The translations under genes were made by a program, and so were the position numbers. A model generated the notes under the pieces. It saw only the letters and a list, made by a program, of their open reading frames with translations, made no database searches and had not been told where the DNA came from. DNA of 64,000 bases from Blumeriella jaapii (taxonomy: Eukaryota > Ascomycota > Leotiomycetes > Helotiales > Drepanopezizaceae): assembly GCA_009599575.1 (NCBI GenBank), contig VWND01000009.1:62001-126000 (forward strand), in the 5' to 3' direction. This document shows, piece after piece, positions 25,773 through 39,330 of this stretch; the first letter of the stretch is position 1; each line of letters begins with the position of its first letter.

Positions 25773-25946
25773 TGTGAAGGGATGGGATAACAGTTCGTTG
25801 GTCACGTGGTCCGAAGATCACGTTGTTATCACGTGACATCGGAACCCGCATATACTGTATTTTAGACTTCGCGGCATCTTTAACTTAGAACCTCGTAATT
25901 AATGCAAATCATCTACGAACCTTTTGCTCGTTCGCACCTTTTGACA
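25773..25946 (+). repeat. copy D: 5' LTR (174 bp)
   Basis: It starts TGTGAAGGGATGGGATAAC and ends CCTTTTGACA. It contains two CACGTG palindromes and is only lightly mutated. In the 3' partner the start reads TATAAAAGAATAGG, all G-to-A changes. Confidence 0.9.
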
Positions 25947-26469
25947 TATTAATTACCAAACCCCTTTTAACACTTTTATTTTAGCTTTTAAGCTAAAAAG
26001 GCCTGCCAATTCTGTTTTGCCCTTGCGCATATAATTAATAAATTTTATCGCGACAACGACCTTTATAATTTTTCAAAAATAACTTTCACAATTCTTACGA
26101 AACTACGAAACGACAACCTTTTTTAATACAAAACTTATATTTAAAAAACCCTGTTCTGCTTCTGCCTATATCCCGGAACGAAATACATTTTACGCTTTTT
26201 TTTTAACGAGCATTAAAATATCGGACCTTTCTAAATTGTCGGAACCTTTTAAATACCCTATTTTAAGGCTTTTTAAATACTCCGACCAAGTCGCCGCCGC
26301 TTTAATCGCTAATACAAAAGCCTGCTTCCGCGAAATCCTCGATATTTTCGCTTACGCGATAAAACAGAACGATATAATAATATTATTTAAAGCCAAACTA
26401 ATTAATTAAATTTAAAAACTAAATATTTAAACGATATAATATTGGAAAAAAAAAGCGTTTTAAAAGAAA

Positions 26470-27420
26470 ATGATTCAGGACCTCGAAGCCGAATTTGCTA
26501 ATTTCCGAAAACAACCTTTTATTAATCAAAACATATTAAGCACCGAAAGAAAAACATCTGCTTTTTCCGACCTCGATAAATTTACTGGTTCGGATGACAC
26601 TAGAAACGTTACAAAACATTTTACCATTTTTTTTTAAAATATAATTCTGAAGCTCCGTTTTAATTAAGACTGGTATGCGACCGAATAAAATCGCATAAGC
26701 TATTTTTTTTTCCGTTTTTTCGATACAGCCAAAGATGCTTTATAAAAAGATTTACGTACGAACGGTATCTTTTTTTATCTGACTATTGCAAAAATGATTT
26801 AAATTTTATAATAATCGTTCGGTATTTTTAATTAATAAGCAGATGCATTTAAAAAAATTCTATCTTTTAAGCAAAGCAACCAACTTTTATTTATTTTTCT
26901 TTTTATCTGGCTAGAAATTAAAAATTATATTAAATTTAATAACGAAGCTGCTATCGCAATTCTACGCGAAACTTTTTATTTTGATATTATCACCCGTTTA
27001 TCGTATATTAATCCTTTCGATTTAAAAACCGATCTTATTGGTTTCTGCGCTTAAATGCGCGAAACCGATATCGTTTTTCGATAATTAAATTTTAATTATT
27101 ATAAAATAAAAAACCGCTACGTAAAAATAACTTTTTTTTTTATTTTCGCATTTAAAATCATTATTACGATTATCATTTAAGGCGATTTTATAAACTTCAG
27201 CGCCATCTAAATTAAAATAATTATTTGAACCGCAACTGATATAACGAAGAATAAACGCTTAATGAAAAATGCCGAAAAGCTAATTCGCCGAATCTATCTT
27301 TTTATTAATAATTTCTGCTTATAATATGCCAGCGATAAACACCGAGCTGCTAACTGTCCCGATTTTTTTTAAATTAAAAAAGCTAAAGCCGAAGTAAAAA
27401 AATCGGAAAACTAACTGTTT
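26470..27420 (+). pseudogene. copy D: gag relic
   Basis: The piece starting near 26,470 (DLEAEFANFRKQ, then KFTGSDD around 26,590) resembles the start of a gypsy gag. A zinc-knuckle remnant lies at about 27,310-27,365, where HRAANCPDF preserves the second half of a CCHC motif and one of the first cysteines is lost. It is broken by stops. Confidence 0.65.
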
Positions 27421-27469
27421 CTGATAATTATTACTATTAGAAACCTTTAAAAAATAAATTAAAATTATT

Positions 27470-27830
27470 TATTTTAAACGGCGTTCCGGAATTATATTTA
27501 ATATTGCCTTGTATTATAACTATTAATAATACATATATTAAAATCTATTTTTTAAACGATTTCGGAGCTACCGATAATTTTATTAATTATTTTTTCGTGC
27601 AACACTACGAATTAACTTTTATTTTACTTATCAACCCACGTAAACTTACCGTGATTAACGATCGCTTTTTTATATACGGCGACGTTATTCACCAAGTCTT
27701 TTTTTATATTAAAATAACCAACCATACCGAACTAATTACAGCTTTTATTACAAAACTAAGAAAATACGATTTTATTCTAGGAAAACTTTGGTTTCGAAAA
27801 CACAACTCTTATATTAACTAAACCAAAAAC
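27470..27830 (+). pseudogene. copy D: aspartic protease relic
   Basis: This 105-codon stop-free piece (27,504-27,821) has the retropepsin-like active-site sequence FGATDNFI and, near its end, YDFILGKLWF. The latter is the usual hydrophobic-hydrophobic-G-x-x-W/F ending of gypsy proteases. The frame closes at 27,821, before RT begins. Confidence 0.75.
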
Positions 27831-28329
27831 ACTTTTTATTTTAATTTAGACTTTTGCCGTACGAATTGCTTATCCCAGCATTTTTATTAATTGGCTATTT
27901 TAGGCCTAATTCAAAAACGCTATTTTTATAAAACAATCGTTTAAACCAGCTATATTTCGTCGTACAAAAGCCGCTGTTTTTTACCATTTTAGCCTTTTAA
28001 TCCGAAATAGAAGTGTTTTCAGCCTTTTTGTACGAAATTAATTAATAATTACAAAAGTTCGGCGCCGTAGCAGATGAAAACCAACCATTATCTGAAATCG
28101 ATTAATTATACAAAAACGAGCTTTTTCAAACTGAACGACAACGTTTATCAGCCAACTTTTATCTCGCCGAAGCTTTTTTAAAAAATATTCGTTTGGCTTT
28201 TTAAACCAAACCGCTAGTCGATTTTCGAATAAAACTTTTTCGATACTATTACTACCATTTGGCCGCTTTTAATTTTATTAAAGCCGATAAACTTGCATTT
28301 TATAAAAAAAGCGTTAATTATACGATAAA

Positions 28330-29560
28330 ACTACGATTTTAAAGCTATTTTTTTATATAACCTTTTGTATAATATATTAGTTGACGAATTTTAAGTTTTG
28401 CGTAAGTTTTTCAAAAAAAATCTCGAAAAAAATTGGATTTAAGCCAGCTTTTTTTTCGCAATTTTATCCGTTTTATTCGCAAAAAAACCAGAAAATAGAT
28501 TGCGGTTTTTGCGTCGATTACAAAGCTTTTAACGCTATAATTATTAAAAACCGGTATTTTTTACTATTAATTCAAAAAACACTTTTTCGATTAAGCAAAG
28601 CGAAGTTTTATATTAAACTTAACGTTTTCGCCGCTTTTAATAAAATTCGAATAAAAAAGGGCCATAAATAGCTTACCGCGTTTAATATAAAATATAGCTT
28701 ATTCGAATCTTTGATTATGCTTTTCGGATTATGCAACGCTTTTGCCACTTTTCAATTCCGCATAAACGATATTTTACGATTTTATTTAAATATCTTTTGC
28801 ATAGCTTATATAAACGATATTTTAGTTTATTTAAACGATTTTCAAAAATACAAAAAATACGTTAATTTTGTTTTTTAAGTTTTCATCGAAGCTGGTTTGC
28901 AATTAAATATAAAAAAATACGAATTCGAAGTTTAAAAGATCGTTTATTTAAGGATAATTATTTTTACTATTAGAATTAAAATAGACCCTAAGAAATTAAA
29001 AGCTATTACTGGTTGAAAGCTTTTTTTCAACGTCAAAAACGTACAAGCGTTTTTAGGTTTTGCAAATTTTTATCGAAGATTTATTATTAAAAAGCTTTTT
29101 TCGTATCGTTATTCCTTTGGTAAATTTAACGAAAAAAAATACTAAATGGAATTTTAACGACAATTATATTAAAGCTTTCGAGTTTTTTAAATCAGCTTTT
29201 ATTACGGCATTTACGTTGGCTTATTTCAATTTCGATAAAAAGATATTTGTTAAAACCGACGCTTTTGACTACGTTTTTTTAGGGATTTTCTTTCAAAAAA
29301 ACGATATAAAAATATTTTATCCAATCGCTTTTATATCAAAAAAATTCGATTCAGCCGAATGCAATTACGAGATTTACGATAAAAAACTTTTCGTTATTAT
29401 ACGCTGTTTCGAAAGTTAACGAGCCGAATTACAAAAAGCTGCTTATTCGATCCGAATATTTACAAACCACCGAAATTTAAAATATTTTATAATAATTAAA
29501 TAATTTAACCGACGTTAAATATAATAAAACGAATTTTTAGCTGGTTTTGATTTTATAATT
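28330..29560 (+). pseudogene. copy D: reverse transcriptase and RNase H relic
   Basis: RT blocks are clear in order. DCGFCVDYKAFNAI and KNRYFLL lie in the open piece 28,381-28,671. CNAFATFQ is at about 28,735-28,760. The catalytic box AYINDILVY, from AYLDDILVY, is near 28,803-28,830. The connection and RNase H follow in 29,060-29,419 (FEFFKSAF, KTDAFDYVFLGI, FISKKFDSAECNYEIYDK), typical of Ty3/gypsy. Stops separate the pieces. Confidence 0.85.
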
Positions 29561-29929
29561 ATTTTCAGATTTGAAAAACAAAATAATAAATCTGATTTTT
29601 TGATTCGACGTTTTTAAAACCTTTTTTAGAACTTTTTAAACGAAAAAATCCAGTTTCAAAACCAAGCTTTTTTTAAAAAACATTATCTAACTAAAATCTT
29701 AAACGCTTTTTCAATCTTATTAAAACCAATATCCGAAGCAAACGACGAAAAGCTTTTACGATTTTTAAATAAATATTATTTTATTAACAAATTATGAATT
29801 ATTACCAAAAAAAAGATGTTTAAACCAAAAGGTATTCCGAAATCCAAGATATTATAATTTTTTGAATATATTATACGCAATAACAAATTGTATTTCCGAA
29901 ACCGATTATACGTTTTTGATATATCAGAT

Positions 29930-31200
29930 TTAAACGTTCCTATTTGTACCTGGCTTTTACAAATAGCCCACGATTTAATAGAAACAGGTTATTCCGGCAA
30001 AAACAAGTTTTATAAGATTATTAATAGGAATTATTATTAGCTATTAATTTCTGAAAATTGCAAAAGATTTGTACGAAATTGCAATAGCTGTTTTCGTAAT
30101 ACAAGCACTAATCAACGATATTAAGATTTTTTCAAACCTTTATTTATTCCGTTACGCCGATAAAGTCATATATCGGTCGATTTTATAGGCCTTTTCTTTG
30201 TGAAAAAACATAAAAGTCGAAACAATTTAATTATAATAATAATTTATCGTTTTATTAAAAAACGATATTATACAGCTTGTTATACTGCTATAAAAGCAAC
30301 AGATCTAGCCAAGTTGTTTTGCAGAAATATTTAGCGTTTATATAATTTCTCCGATTTTATAATTTCCGACCGAAGTTTTTTGTTTGTTTTATAATTTTAA
30401 AAAGTTATTAATTACCGTTTCGGAACTAATATTACGCTATTTATCAGCTTTTACTCCGAAACAAACGGTTAAACCGAAAACGCGAACGCATATCTGCTTT
30501 CCTATTTAAAGCAATTTGTTAAATACGCTTAAAAAGATTGGAAAAATTGACTTTTTTTAGCCGAATTCGCAATTAATAACGCTGTAAACGCTTTTACCGG
30601 AGTTTCCTTTTTTTACGCTAATAAAAGTTTTTATTTACAAATAAGCTTTTTTTTATTTAAATTTATTTTAGAATTTATTTCACGCATTTTACAAATGGCA
30701 AATACTAAAAAAAACAATTTTGCCGACAAAATAAAAAAAATAAAACTATTTTTACGCACGAATCTGATTTTAGCGCTGGCCGATCAAAAATACTATTTTA
30801 ACCGAAACCGCTAATCAGCGTCTGCTTATCGAATAAGAAACAGCGTGTTTTTTAATAAACGCAATATAATTTTCATTAGACCAGTTAAAAAGCTTAATAA
30901 TAAATTTTACGGTTTTTACAAAATCGCTAAAGTTTTAGATTTCTATAATTATAAATTAAAAACTGCTTTTCGAGCAAGAATTATTCCATTTTGTTTTTTA
31001 TACTAATCTGCTTAAATCTGCTTACGACGACCTTTTCCCAGGGCAAAAAAACCTTTTTTTACCGCCAGTTTTTTATAAACGCCGATAAAAGTTTATTATG
31101 GGTTATAAATATTATTTTCGATTCTAAACGAACTTTAACTTTTTCTATTTTATATAATAGCGTGGCTATAACGCGGAAAACCAGTTTTGGAAGCTATTAG
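29930..31200 (+). pseudogene. copy D: integrase relic
   Basis: A zinc-binding HHCC region is visible (AHDLIETGYSG near 29,970, then CNSC near 30,095). The core domain start HISVDFIG lies near 30,170 and IISDRS near 30,360. The C-terminal part runs to about 31,200. The core carries stops. This completes the gag-pol order of copy D. Confidence 0.75.
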
Positions 31201-31607
31201 AAAACGTTGTCAACGCATATAGTTTTATAGCAAAATTCGCTTTAAGATTTTTTTATAAATTTCACCCGACCAAATCAAAACTGGCTAAAGCCAAAACTGT
31301 TAATAAAAAACGTATCAAAACTATAAATAACGAAAATAATACTATATTATTAAACGATAATATTATATTATTAAAAAAAACCTTTATAATACGTATTACG
31401 TACAAAACGACTATAAACCATTTTTTTTTTCGTCGCTAGAACATCTGTTGTTTTGCTACCGAAAACTAAAAAAACCTGTTTTTTTTTTACAAATTCAGCT
31501 GAATCTCGTATTTGTTTACAAACGCGTTTTGCGAACGAAGCTCGTTTTATAAAAATAGATTCTAACGATAAAAAAAATCGAATAAAAAAATAAAAAAAAG
31601 AATTATA

Positions 31608-31781
31608 TATAAAAGAATAGGATAACAATTCGTTGATTACGTGGTCCGAAGGTCACGTTGTTGTTACGTAATATCGGAGCCCGCATATATTATATTTTAA
31701 ACTTCGCGGCACCTCTAACTTAAAACCTCGTAATCAATACAAATCATTTACGAACCTTCTGCTCGTTCGCACCCCTTGACA
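31608..31781 (+). repeat. copy D: 3' LTR (174 bp)
   Basis: This is the same length as the 5' LTR and ends CCCCTTGACA. A purine-rich tract (AAAAAAAAGAATTATA) lies immediately before it, in the polypurine-tract position. It is followed by the second AATAT target copy. Confidence 0.9.
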
Positions 31782-31786
31782 AATAT

Positions 31787-34100
31787 CGATAAAATCATGG
31801 TCTGTTTCGAAAAAGCTAAAGCTATTATTAGCTTTTAATTAAAATTTTATATATCCGAAATAAATATCGTCGGTTACGTGACTGATAGCGCTGGCCGTTA
31901 TTTTTAACGAAAAAAAATTAAAAAGATCTGCGAATAAAAAAGGTGTGAAAATATTACCGAAGCTAGAGCTTTTATTAGCGTTGTGATTTATTACCGCAAT
32001 TGAATTAAGAACTTTTTTTAAAAAGCTGTATTTATTTACGCCACGATAAAAAAAAAAGTCGATTTCGTTTAAAAAAAAAACAAAATAAAGCTATAAAAGT
32101 TTTTAAAAACGATTTTTTGTCGGTTTTATTATTTATGCGGATCGATTACAATCCAAACGCAAAAAAAATTATTTTGATTATCGACGCTAATATTTTCGGT
32201 TGGGAAGCTGTATTATAATAAATCGATAAAAACAAAAAACGATATTTTTTACGATTCGAAAACGGCTTATAATTTTTCGCAAAAGCGCGCTACGATGTTA
32301 TTAAACGAAAATGTCGAAGCGCTTTTAAAATAATAAAAAAAATAAAAAGCGAATTATACGACGTATATTTTATTTTGGAAATAAACGCAAAAGTTTTTGT
32401 CGATTAATTAAATAAAAAAGCTAGTAATTTATTAAAAGCGTTCGTTATTAATTAAATAATTTAAATGCGATTTATAAATTTCGAAATCAGGCATATTAAA
32501 AAAATAATTAACACAGCGGCAGACGGCTTTTTTAAACGAAAACGTTTTTATCCGTTTAATTTCGCTAAATAAAACGAATAAAATATTAACGAATAAATTG
32601 CTAACGAAATCGGCTGCTTCGCTATTTGCGTTTTGGGTTTTACAAAGCCGAAATTATTCGCGTTGCTATTTCGGCTGGCATCGCGAATAAAAAATATTAA
32701 TTTTCGGGCCGAAAAAGCATTCGCGTTATTTTTTCGGTTAGTATCGCGAATGGATTTGACCGAAAACGATCGGAATAAGCCGATTAACAACGAAAATAAA
32801 TTTTTAATCGATAATTACGAAATCGAAGATTTTTATTTAATCGTATATTATTTAATTATTTTATTTAAACTATTTAACGTATTAAATTATTAATTTAAAT
32901 TATTTAAAAACCAGGTTTTCGATTATATTTTAGCCGATAGAAAATTGTATAAAATGAAAAATAATATATATTAAAAACGCTTAATAATAGATAATAAAGC
33001 TGATAAATTTTAAATTATAAAAAAAGCTTACGAAAAAGTGTTTTATAAAAAAGCTGAAGCTATTTATTACCGAATTAAAAATGATTTTTAATAAAAAAAA
33101 TGCTTCGAAAATTGCAAAGCTTTCGTTAAAAGTTATATTTTATTAAAAACGAAAGCCTGGCCGAAAAAAAAATTTATTATATTCGACGTGGTTTTTTGAA
33201 ATTTAGGAAAAAATCAATCTCGATATTACACGCGTACTAATCACCGATCGCGGTTATATATGCTTCGTATTTGTTATTAACGATTTATTTAAATAATTTA
33301 AAAAGCGATTTTTCCGAAACGCTATTTTCGAAGCTATAGCGACTTTTTTTTAAAAAAACGTTGTATATCGATACGGTTTGTTTAGCAAATTAAATATCGA
33401 TAATAAATTCGAAAACAAAAGCGTTGTCGAGACTTTTATAAAAAAATACAATATTTAGCGTATTTAAATTTTAGCTTATAATTCGAAAAGCAACGGATCC
33501 GTTGAACGAAATTATAAAAATATTTTCGACGGCTTTTCAAAAGCTATTCGAAAAGGCTATAAGCGTTGGTCGCGGAAATTCTCGGAAATACTTTTTGCTA
33601 TACGTATATATATATACGTTTTTATTAGAATAATTTTATTTTTTATTTAATACGGCAGAAACGCTCGACTGCTTTTAAAAACAAAATAATTTATATAAAA
33701 GTTTTATAACGTGGTTAAAATGAAAACGAAGGCAGAACTATTAGCAATAAAATTTAAACAATTAAATTACCGCGATATAAATATAAAAAAAATAATTTTA
33801 AAAAAAAAAAATATAAAAAAGCAGTTAAGAAAATCTGAAATAAAATTAAGATTTTAAAAAAAATATTAATTAGGAAAAGAGATTTGGTTTTAATTTACGA
33901 CGTTCAGCGCGTTATTAATAAATCGGCCGATATTAAACTTAATTATAAATGGCTCGGATTTTACGAAGTATGCGAAGCCGAATTGGATAAAAGTTATTAC
34001 AAGCTTACGAAATTCGATGAAACAAAACTGAAAAAAACGTTCGCTGCTAATCGGTTAAAGCGATTTTACAAAAGGAATTAGTAAATTTATTTTTTGAATT
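31787..34100 (+). pseudogene. gypsy-1 copy C: pol relic, 3' part (end of RT, RNase H, integrase)
   Basis: This resumes the pol gene interrupted at 25,772. RNase H is at about 32,100-32,560 (LIIDANIFGW). The repeat-containing linker is at about 32,640-32,760. The integrase core is at about 33,180-33,660. A GPY/F-like module (33,884-34,081, stop-free for 65 codons) contains KWLGFYEVCEAE and FAANRLKRFY. It matches copy A 3,130-5,460 base by base except for transitions. Confidence 0.8.
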
Positions 34101-34889
34101 TTGATTTAAATAACGATTTCGATTTTAGCGATTTCGACGACGATTTCGATTAAAACGATTATATTTTTAAAAAAAAGAAATCTTTTGGAAAGATTTAGAA
34201 ACAACCGAACGATAATTCCGCTGCTAAAAGCAGAGTTTAAATCGTGATTCCATTTATAACCGAGAAAAAGAAAAGTATATATAAAATTATTTATTAATTG
34301 TTTTACTGTTTTTATTACTTATTGTTTTTTTTTTTATTATATATTGTTTTATTATTTTTGTTTTGCTTGTTTGTATATAATTTAATTATTTTATTTTATA
34401 TATATTGTTTATTTTTAAAACTTTTTTTTATATTATTTAGGATATTTATTATACTTTTTTTTGTTTGATTGTATTTTTGTTTATTAAAACAAAGGCTTTG
34501 TATATGTTTGAATCGCATATTTGATATATTTATATTGCTCGCATATTCTACGAAAACTATTTTTTATGCATTTTATTATTTATTACTTTTTGTATTATTT
34601 ACTTTTTTCGTTGTTCTGAACGGATATTTGCTTGAATAATTATAATTTATTAAAAGAATAGCATGCGGATTTCCGTGATTTTTAAATATAAATATTTTAT
34701 AATTTTCGTATTTTTTTTTAATTACTTTTTAATAAATATAATATACTTTTTTAATTAATAAACCCATCGATATTATATCGTTTTTTAAATAAAGCGTTGC
34801 TAAACTTAGCAAATTTATTTTTAATTTATTTTAAAACGGAATTATTATACGCAATTTTTTCGAATTTAAACAAATATATAATACCGCTA

Positions 34890-37800
34890 TTTCAAATTAA
34901 TAAGCAGCTTTTGTAAAAACGTTTATAAAATAATTCGATATAATAATTAAAAACGTTAACGAATTTTTATTCGATTACAAAAGCTTCGTTAAAATTAAAT
35001 TCGTTTGCAAAAGCTTTGATTACGATAAATTTCTGCTGAATTACGATAATGTTTTAAAAGCTTTCGCCGGAGCAAAAAAAGCTCGAAATAATAAAAAAAA
35101 GATAATAAATCGAATATTGCGTTTTTTGCTAAATCAACGAAAAAAGAATATTTAAAAATACGTTTTTAGCAAAATTACCGGTATTATTTTATTTCGGCAT
35201 TTCGCTCGCTTTTTCGAAATTATTATTTTTATTAAAAAAGGAATTTAGATATTAAACGCTTATATTTTTAAAGCGCAAGTTTTAAAAGCTAATAATTCAA
35301 AAGTCCGCAGGTTTACAGGCCTTTTTACAGCTGTTTGCAAACTGGTCGACGACGTTATGCAATCGCTAAAAAAAATTTTAATCGGCTGCGAAATTTTAAA
35401 TTTGATTTTTTTTTAAAATAAAAAACTAAGCGTCGCTAAATACGGCATTTTTATATCGAAAAAAAAAACGACGCCATTCCGATATTTTAAATTTACGACG
35501 ACGAAAAAAATAAAAAAGCTAATATTATTTTCGTTTAATTCGAAAAAATATACGCGGTAGCAATTAATATTTTTAAAATAATTAAAACAATTCGACGATT
35601 TTTATTTTCGATTATCGAAAACGAATCCGAAAACGAAATTAAAAACGTAATAGCAAATAATCGCTTATTCGAATATAAAAAATTTATTATATTTGTAAAA
35701 ACGATTCCGGAAAAAATAAAAATAAAAAACGTAAAACAGCGCGCCGATATTTTCGAAACTTTTTTTATTCGAAAAAAAAAATTATTCGCGTCGTTAGCAA
35801 AAAAGACATCGCGAATAAAAACAGCCGGAAATCGACGCCGAGCTATAGCTTTTAAGCTAATTAATAAAAAACGCGACGATTTTACGAAATAAAATTCGGA
35901 AAACGCAGGTATTCCGAAAAAAAAAATTTAAATAATTTTGAATTTGATTTTTCGAAATTAAATACGCAAATATCAAAAACGCTTGCTGCGTTTAAAAACG
36001 TCGTATTATTAATATTTTAAATTTTAATAAAAGCATTTAAAATTTCGATTATTATACGATTCGATCGGAAAGGCTTGGAAAGAAATATCGAAGTTATCGC
36101 GGAAAAAATTATACAAAAAGCATAAAATTAAATTATTTTGTTTAAAACTTTCGCTTTCGACGACGAAACGATTTAAAAGTTTTATTTCGATATTTTTATA
36201 TAAAAATCAAATAAATCCGTTAGCTTTTTCCTTTTTGTTTCGAACGAAAACTAAACCAAGCTTTTTTCGGAAAATTGCAAATATAATACGCTAAAGCAAA
36301 TAAAAAAAACTTTTGAAAACGGTAATCCGTTTTTATTCGAGTTTCTTTTCGTTAAAAAACTTCGATTTTTTAATTTCGTTTTTACGAATAATATTAACGC
36401 TAAAAAAACGGCAAATTTTATTATTTTTATATACGCTGTTACGCGGCGTATTACGATTTAATTATAAAAAAAATCGATATTATCGGCTTCGCTGATCGAT
36501 TCGCTGTTATTAAAAATTCGGATTACGACGTGTTCGAAATTAATTTTAATAATCAATTTATATTCCGACGAAAAACTGCGAAAATTATTTAAGCGCGTGC
36601 TAAAGCTTATTTAGGCTACGCAAATTTCAAAGCAGATTTTAAAACTTTTAACGCGATTATAAAATTCGATTAAAACGTAAAAAAATAGAAGCAACGAATA
36701 TTTCCAAAAGCCGACTTTTTTGGCTTTTCGACCGAAAGTGTGTTTTAAAATCTATTTGAATTAAGCTGCGAATTCGTTAATTACGTAAGGTTTTATAACG
36801 AAAAAAATAAGCTATTATTATATTTTATAAAAAAAAAGTAGTTATATATAAATATTATTTTCGATTAGTTAAAACCCAAAAAGCGCTTACAGCTTTTTTC
36901 GCTAATATGTTTTATAATTTTATTTAATAAGCTTTCAAAATGCATTCCGGCTTTTATTTCGCTGTTTTAATTATTCGGAATTTTGGAAACTGCCGCTTTG
37001 TAATATATTTTGACGTTCCGATCGCTTTAGGTTTCGCTGGCCCCGACCGTATTACGGTTATAAAATTCGATATCGCCGATTTTTAAAAAAAAGAAAAAAT
37101 CGAAGATTTTATCGACGCTATTTTCGATTATTACGTTTTGCTTATATTCGTATATAATTCGGAAATAATCGAAGTTTATTTGCAATTATACCACGACGCC
37201 AAATTAATTAAAACTATTCAGAAAAGCTTAGCTTTTTCGTATTTTAGCGCGTTTAAAGCAATAGCCTCGGCTATTTTATCGGATTACGAAACCGAAAGCT
37301 ACGAAATAAAAAATAAAATAACTTTTGTTAGCTTTTCGATTAAATAAAAGGTTTTCGTTAAATTCAGAATTTAAAAAACCGACGGCGCGATGTTAATTTA
37401 CTCGAATAATTATACGACGCAGAAATATAAAAACCATTTCGAAAACGACGTTTCGATAAGCTATTTAATATTGTTTGTATTGCGGCGAAAGCAATTATAG
37501 TATTTTCGGTGATTTCGATTATAAACGATTATTTTCGAATTATTTCGTAAAATAGTTTTTTTTACAGGCTTCGGAGCTTTTTTAAAAGTATTCGTCGGTA
37601 AATAACCGTAATCCGACCCATCGGTTTTACGCGAAGCAAAAGCGTTAATCGGTTTTAATTACGACGAACTAATCGATTATTTCTACGATTTTAATATAAG
37701 ACTTTTTAGTATTTTTTGCAAAACGTAGAACCACGTTTAAAAGCTAAAATTTATTATTTACGGAAAAAAATCGTGGAAAATATTCGTCGCGGCGACGCTT

Positions 37801-38060
37801 AATAATATTATCGACGAAAAAGCTATTAAAACGTTCGTAGATTTAAACGATACTTCGATTGATATTTTATCGAGCTATTTTTTAAAAAAGCAAAATAAAC
37901 AAAATAATTTAAACGATAAGCGAGACGCTATTTTTTCGTAAAAGCCAATAGCAAAAAGGCTAAGAACGGGCTAAAAGACCGAAAAAGTATAAGCTTAAAA
38001 AGTTCGGTTTTTGATTAATTGGTTTTTAAATTATATAAATAAACTAAATTGCACTTATTA
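34890..38060 (+). pseudogene. gypsy-1 copy C: ORF3 relic, unrecognised
   Basis: This is the counterpart of 6,240-9,370 in copy A, collinear over its whole length. The longest open piece in the right direction is 37,138-37,347 (69 codons, with SDYETESYEIKN). A C-terminal piece near 37,800-38,020 is rich in Lys, Arg and Asn. It has stops throughout. Function unknown. See the matching entry for copy A. Confidence 0.5.
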
Positions 38061-38119
38061 AAGTTATATTTTTTTTTAATCGTAATTAAAAACGACTACG
38101 TATATTATTTAGGACAGAA

Positions 38120-38383
38120 TATAAAACGGTAATATTTTGTATTAATAAAAGTTGGTAGTTTTAGCTATGGTCGAGGCATAAATCTTTTCGAAACCTTTTG
38201 CTATTAATTATTTTCAACAGGTATAAAAGCAAAGCATTTTAGATAGTATTATAAATACGCAGTTTAATTTATACTTTTATTTATTTTTCTTTTTCTTTTT
38301 CCAGTTTTTTCTAGGGATTCCCTAGACTATTTTACCTACCGACATATGGCCGTATCAGTTTGGTTTTCCTACCTACTTTTATA
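38120..38383 (+). repeat. gypsy-1 copy C: 3' LTR (264 bp)
   Basis: It starts TATAAAACGG and ends TTTTATA (mutated from TTTTACA). It pairs with 21,081-21,346. The element between and including these LTRs is about 11.3 kb once copy D and its target duplication are removed. Confidence 0.85.
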
Positions 38384-39330
38384 ATAAGCGTCGTAAATAA
38401 TAAAATCGATAAAAGTTTTAGCAAAAGTTTTAGTTTCGGCAGCAAAAAAAAAAAAAGCGGCAGCGGCGATAGTAATATCGAAACGATTTATAAAATCGTT
38501 AAAATTTAAAAAAAAAAATTTGCGCTTCGGCGGCGCGTGCGGCAAAAACCTATAATTAATTAAAAGCGAATCCGAATAAAAGTTTAAAAAACTTACAAAA
38601 AAGTATTAAATATGCGAAGCTTTACAGCGGTTGCATTTTACGTTAAAAAGCTCGAAAACGCAAAAAAGCAAAAAGGCCGTTATAATACTTTCGCGTAAAA
38701 TCAGGCGTACGTACCGAAAACAGATAAAAATCAAAAGCATTTTGAAAATTCGCGGCGAACGCGGCGAAAAGCAGTTAATTAAAAAAAAAAAAAGCTGATA
38801 AAAAAAAAAAAAAAAAAAAAAAAATTTAAACAGAAAAAATTGCGGCTATTTTAAAAAAAAAAGCTTTTTTAAACGAAAATACGAGCGTTATCGAAAACAA
38901 AAAAACAAAATAACAAAACAGCTATAATTTACGACCGAAAGCGAAAAAAACAGCTATAATTCACGACCGAAAGCGAAAAAAACCGTACGTTATTTCGAAG
39001 GCGTAACGCACGCTATACGAAAGTATACGTATAAAAAAATCAATCGCTTTTGGAAATCAAAAGCCTAAAAAAAGAAATAATATCAGAAACCAATATTACG
39101 TATATAAATCAAATAATCCGCTAAAACCTTTTGCTTTTTATTAATCTTCGAATAATATTTTCTGCGGATAAACCGTAAAAACCGGATAATATTACAAAAG
39201 CTGGAAATAATATTTAAATAAAACATTTTATAAAAATAATTGCTAAAAAACCAATTATTAAAATTATATTAAAAAAAACTGAAAAAAAATCGGAATAAAA
39301 GCTAAAAAAACATATTAAATAAAATTCGCC
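38384..39330 (+). other. unidentified coding relic E (right part)
   Basis: This is the continuation of E on the other side of copy C. The + strand reads as lysine/alanine-rich protein with stops (AAAAIVISKRFIKSLKF near 38,460-38,510). A short tandem duplication of about 31 bp (core ACGACCGAAAGCGAAAAAAA) lies at 38,919-38,981. No family is recognised. Confidence 0.35.

Larger units (their letters stand above)
25773..31781 (+). mobile_element. Ty3/gypsy copy D (6,009 bp), nested in copy C
   Basis: This complete LTR retrotransposon lies inside the RT of copy C. The two 174 bp LTRs are 25,773-25,946 and 31,608-31,781. The host sequence AATAT is duplicated at 25,768-25,772 and 31,782-31,786, and the copy A sequence confirms the uninterrupted host site. 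Between the LTRs the order is gag, protease, RT, RNase H, integrase on the + strand, which is Ty3/gypsy order. All genes carry stops. D inserted after C did. Both were mutated afterwards or in parallel. Confidence 0.9.
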
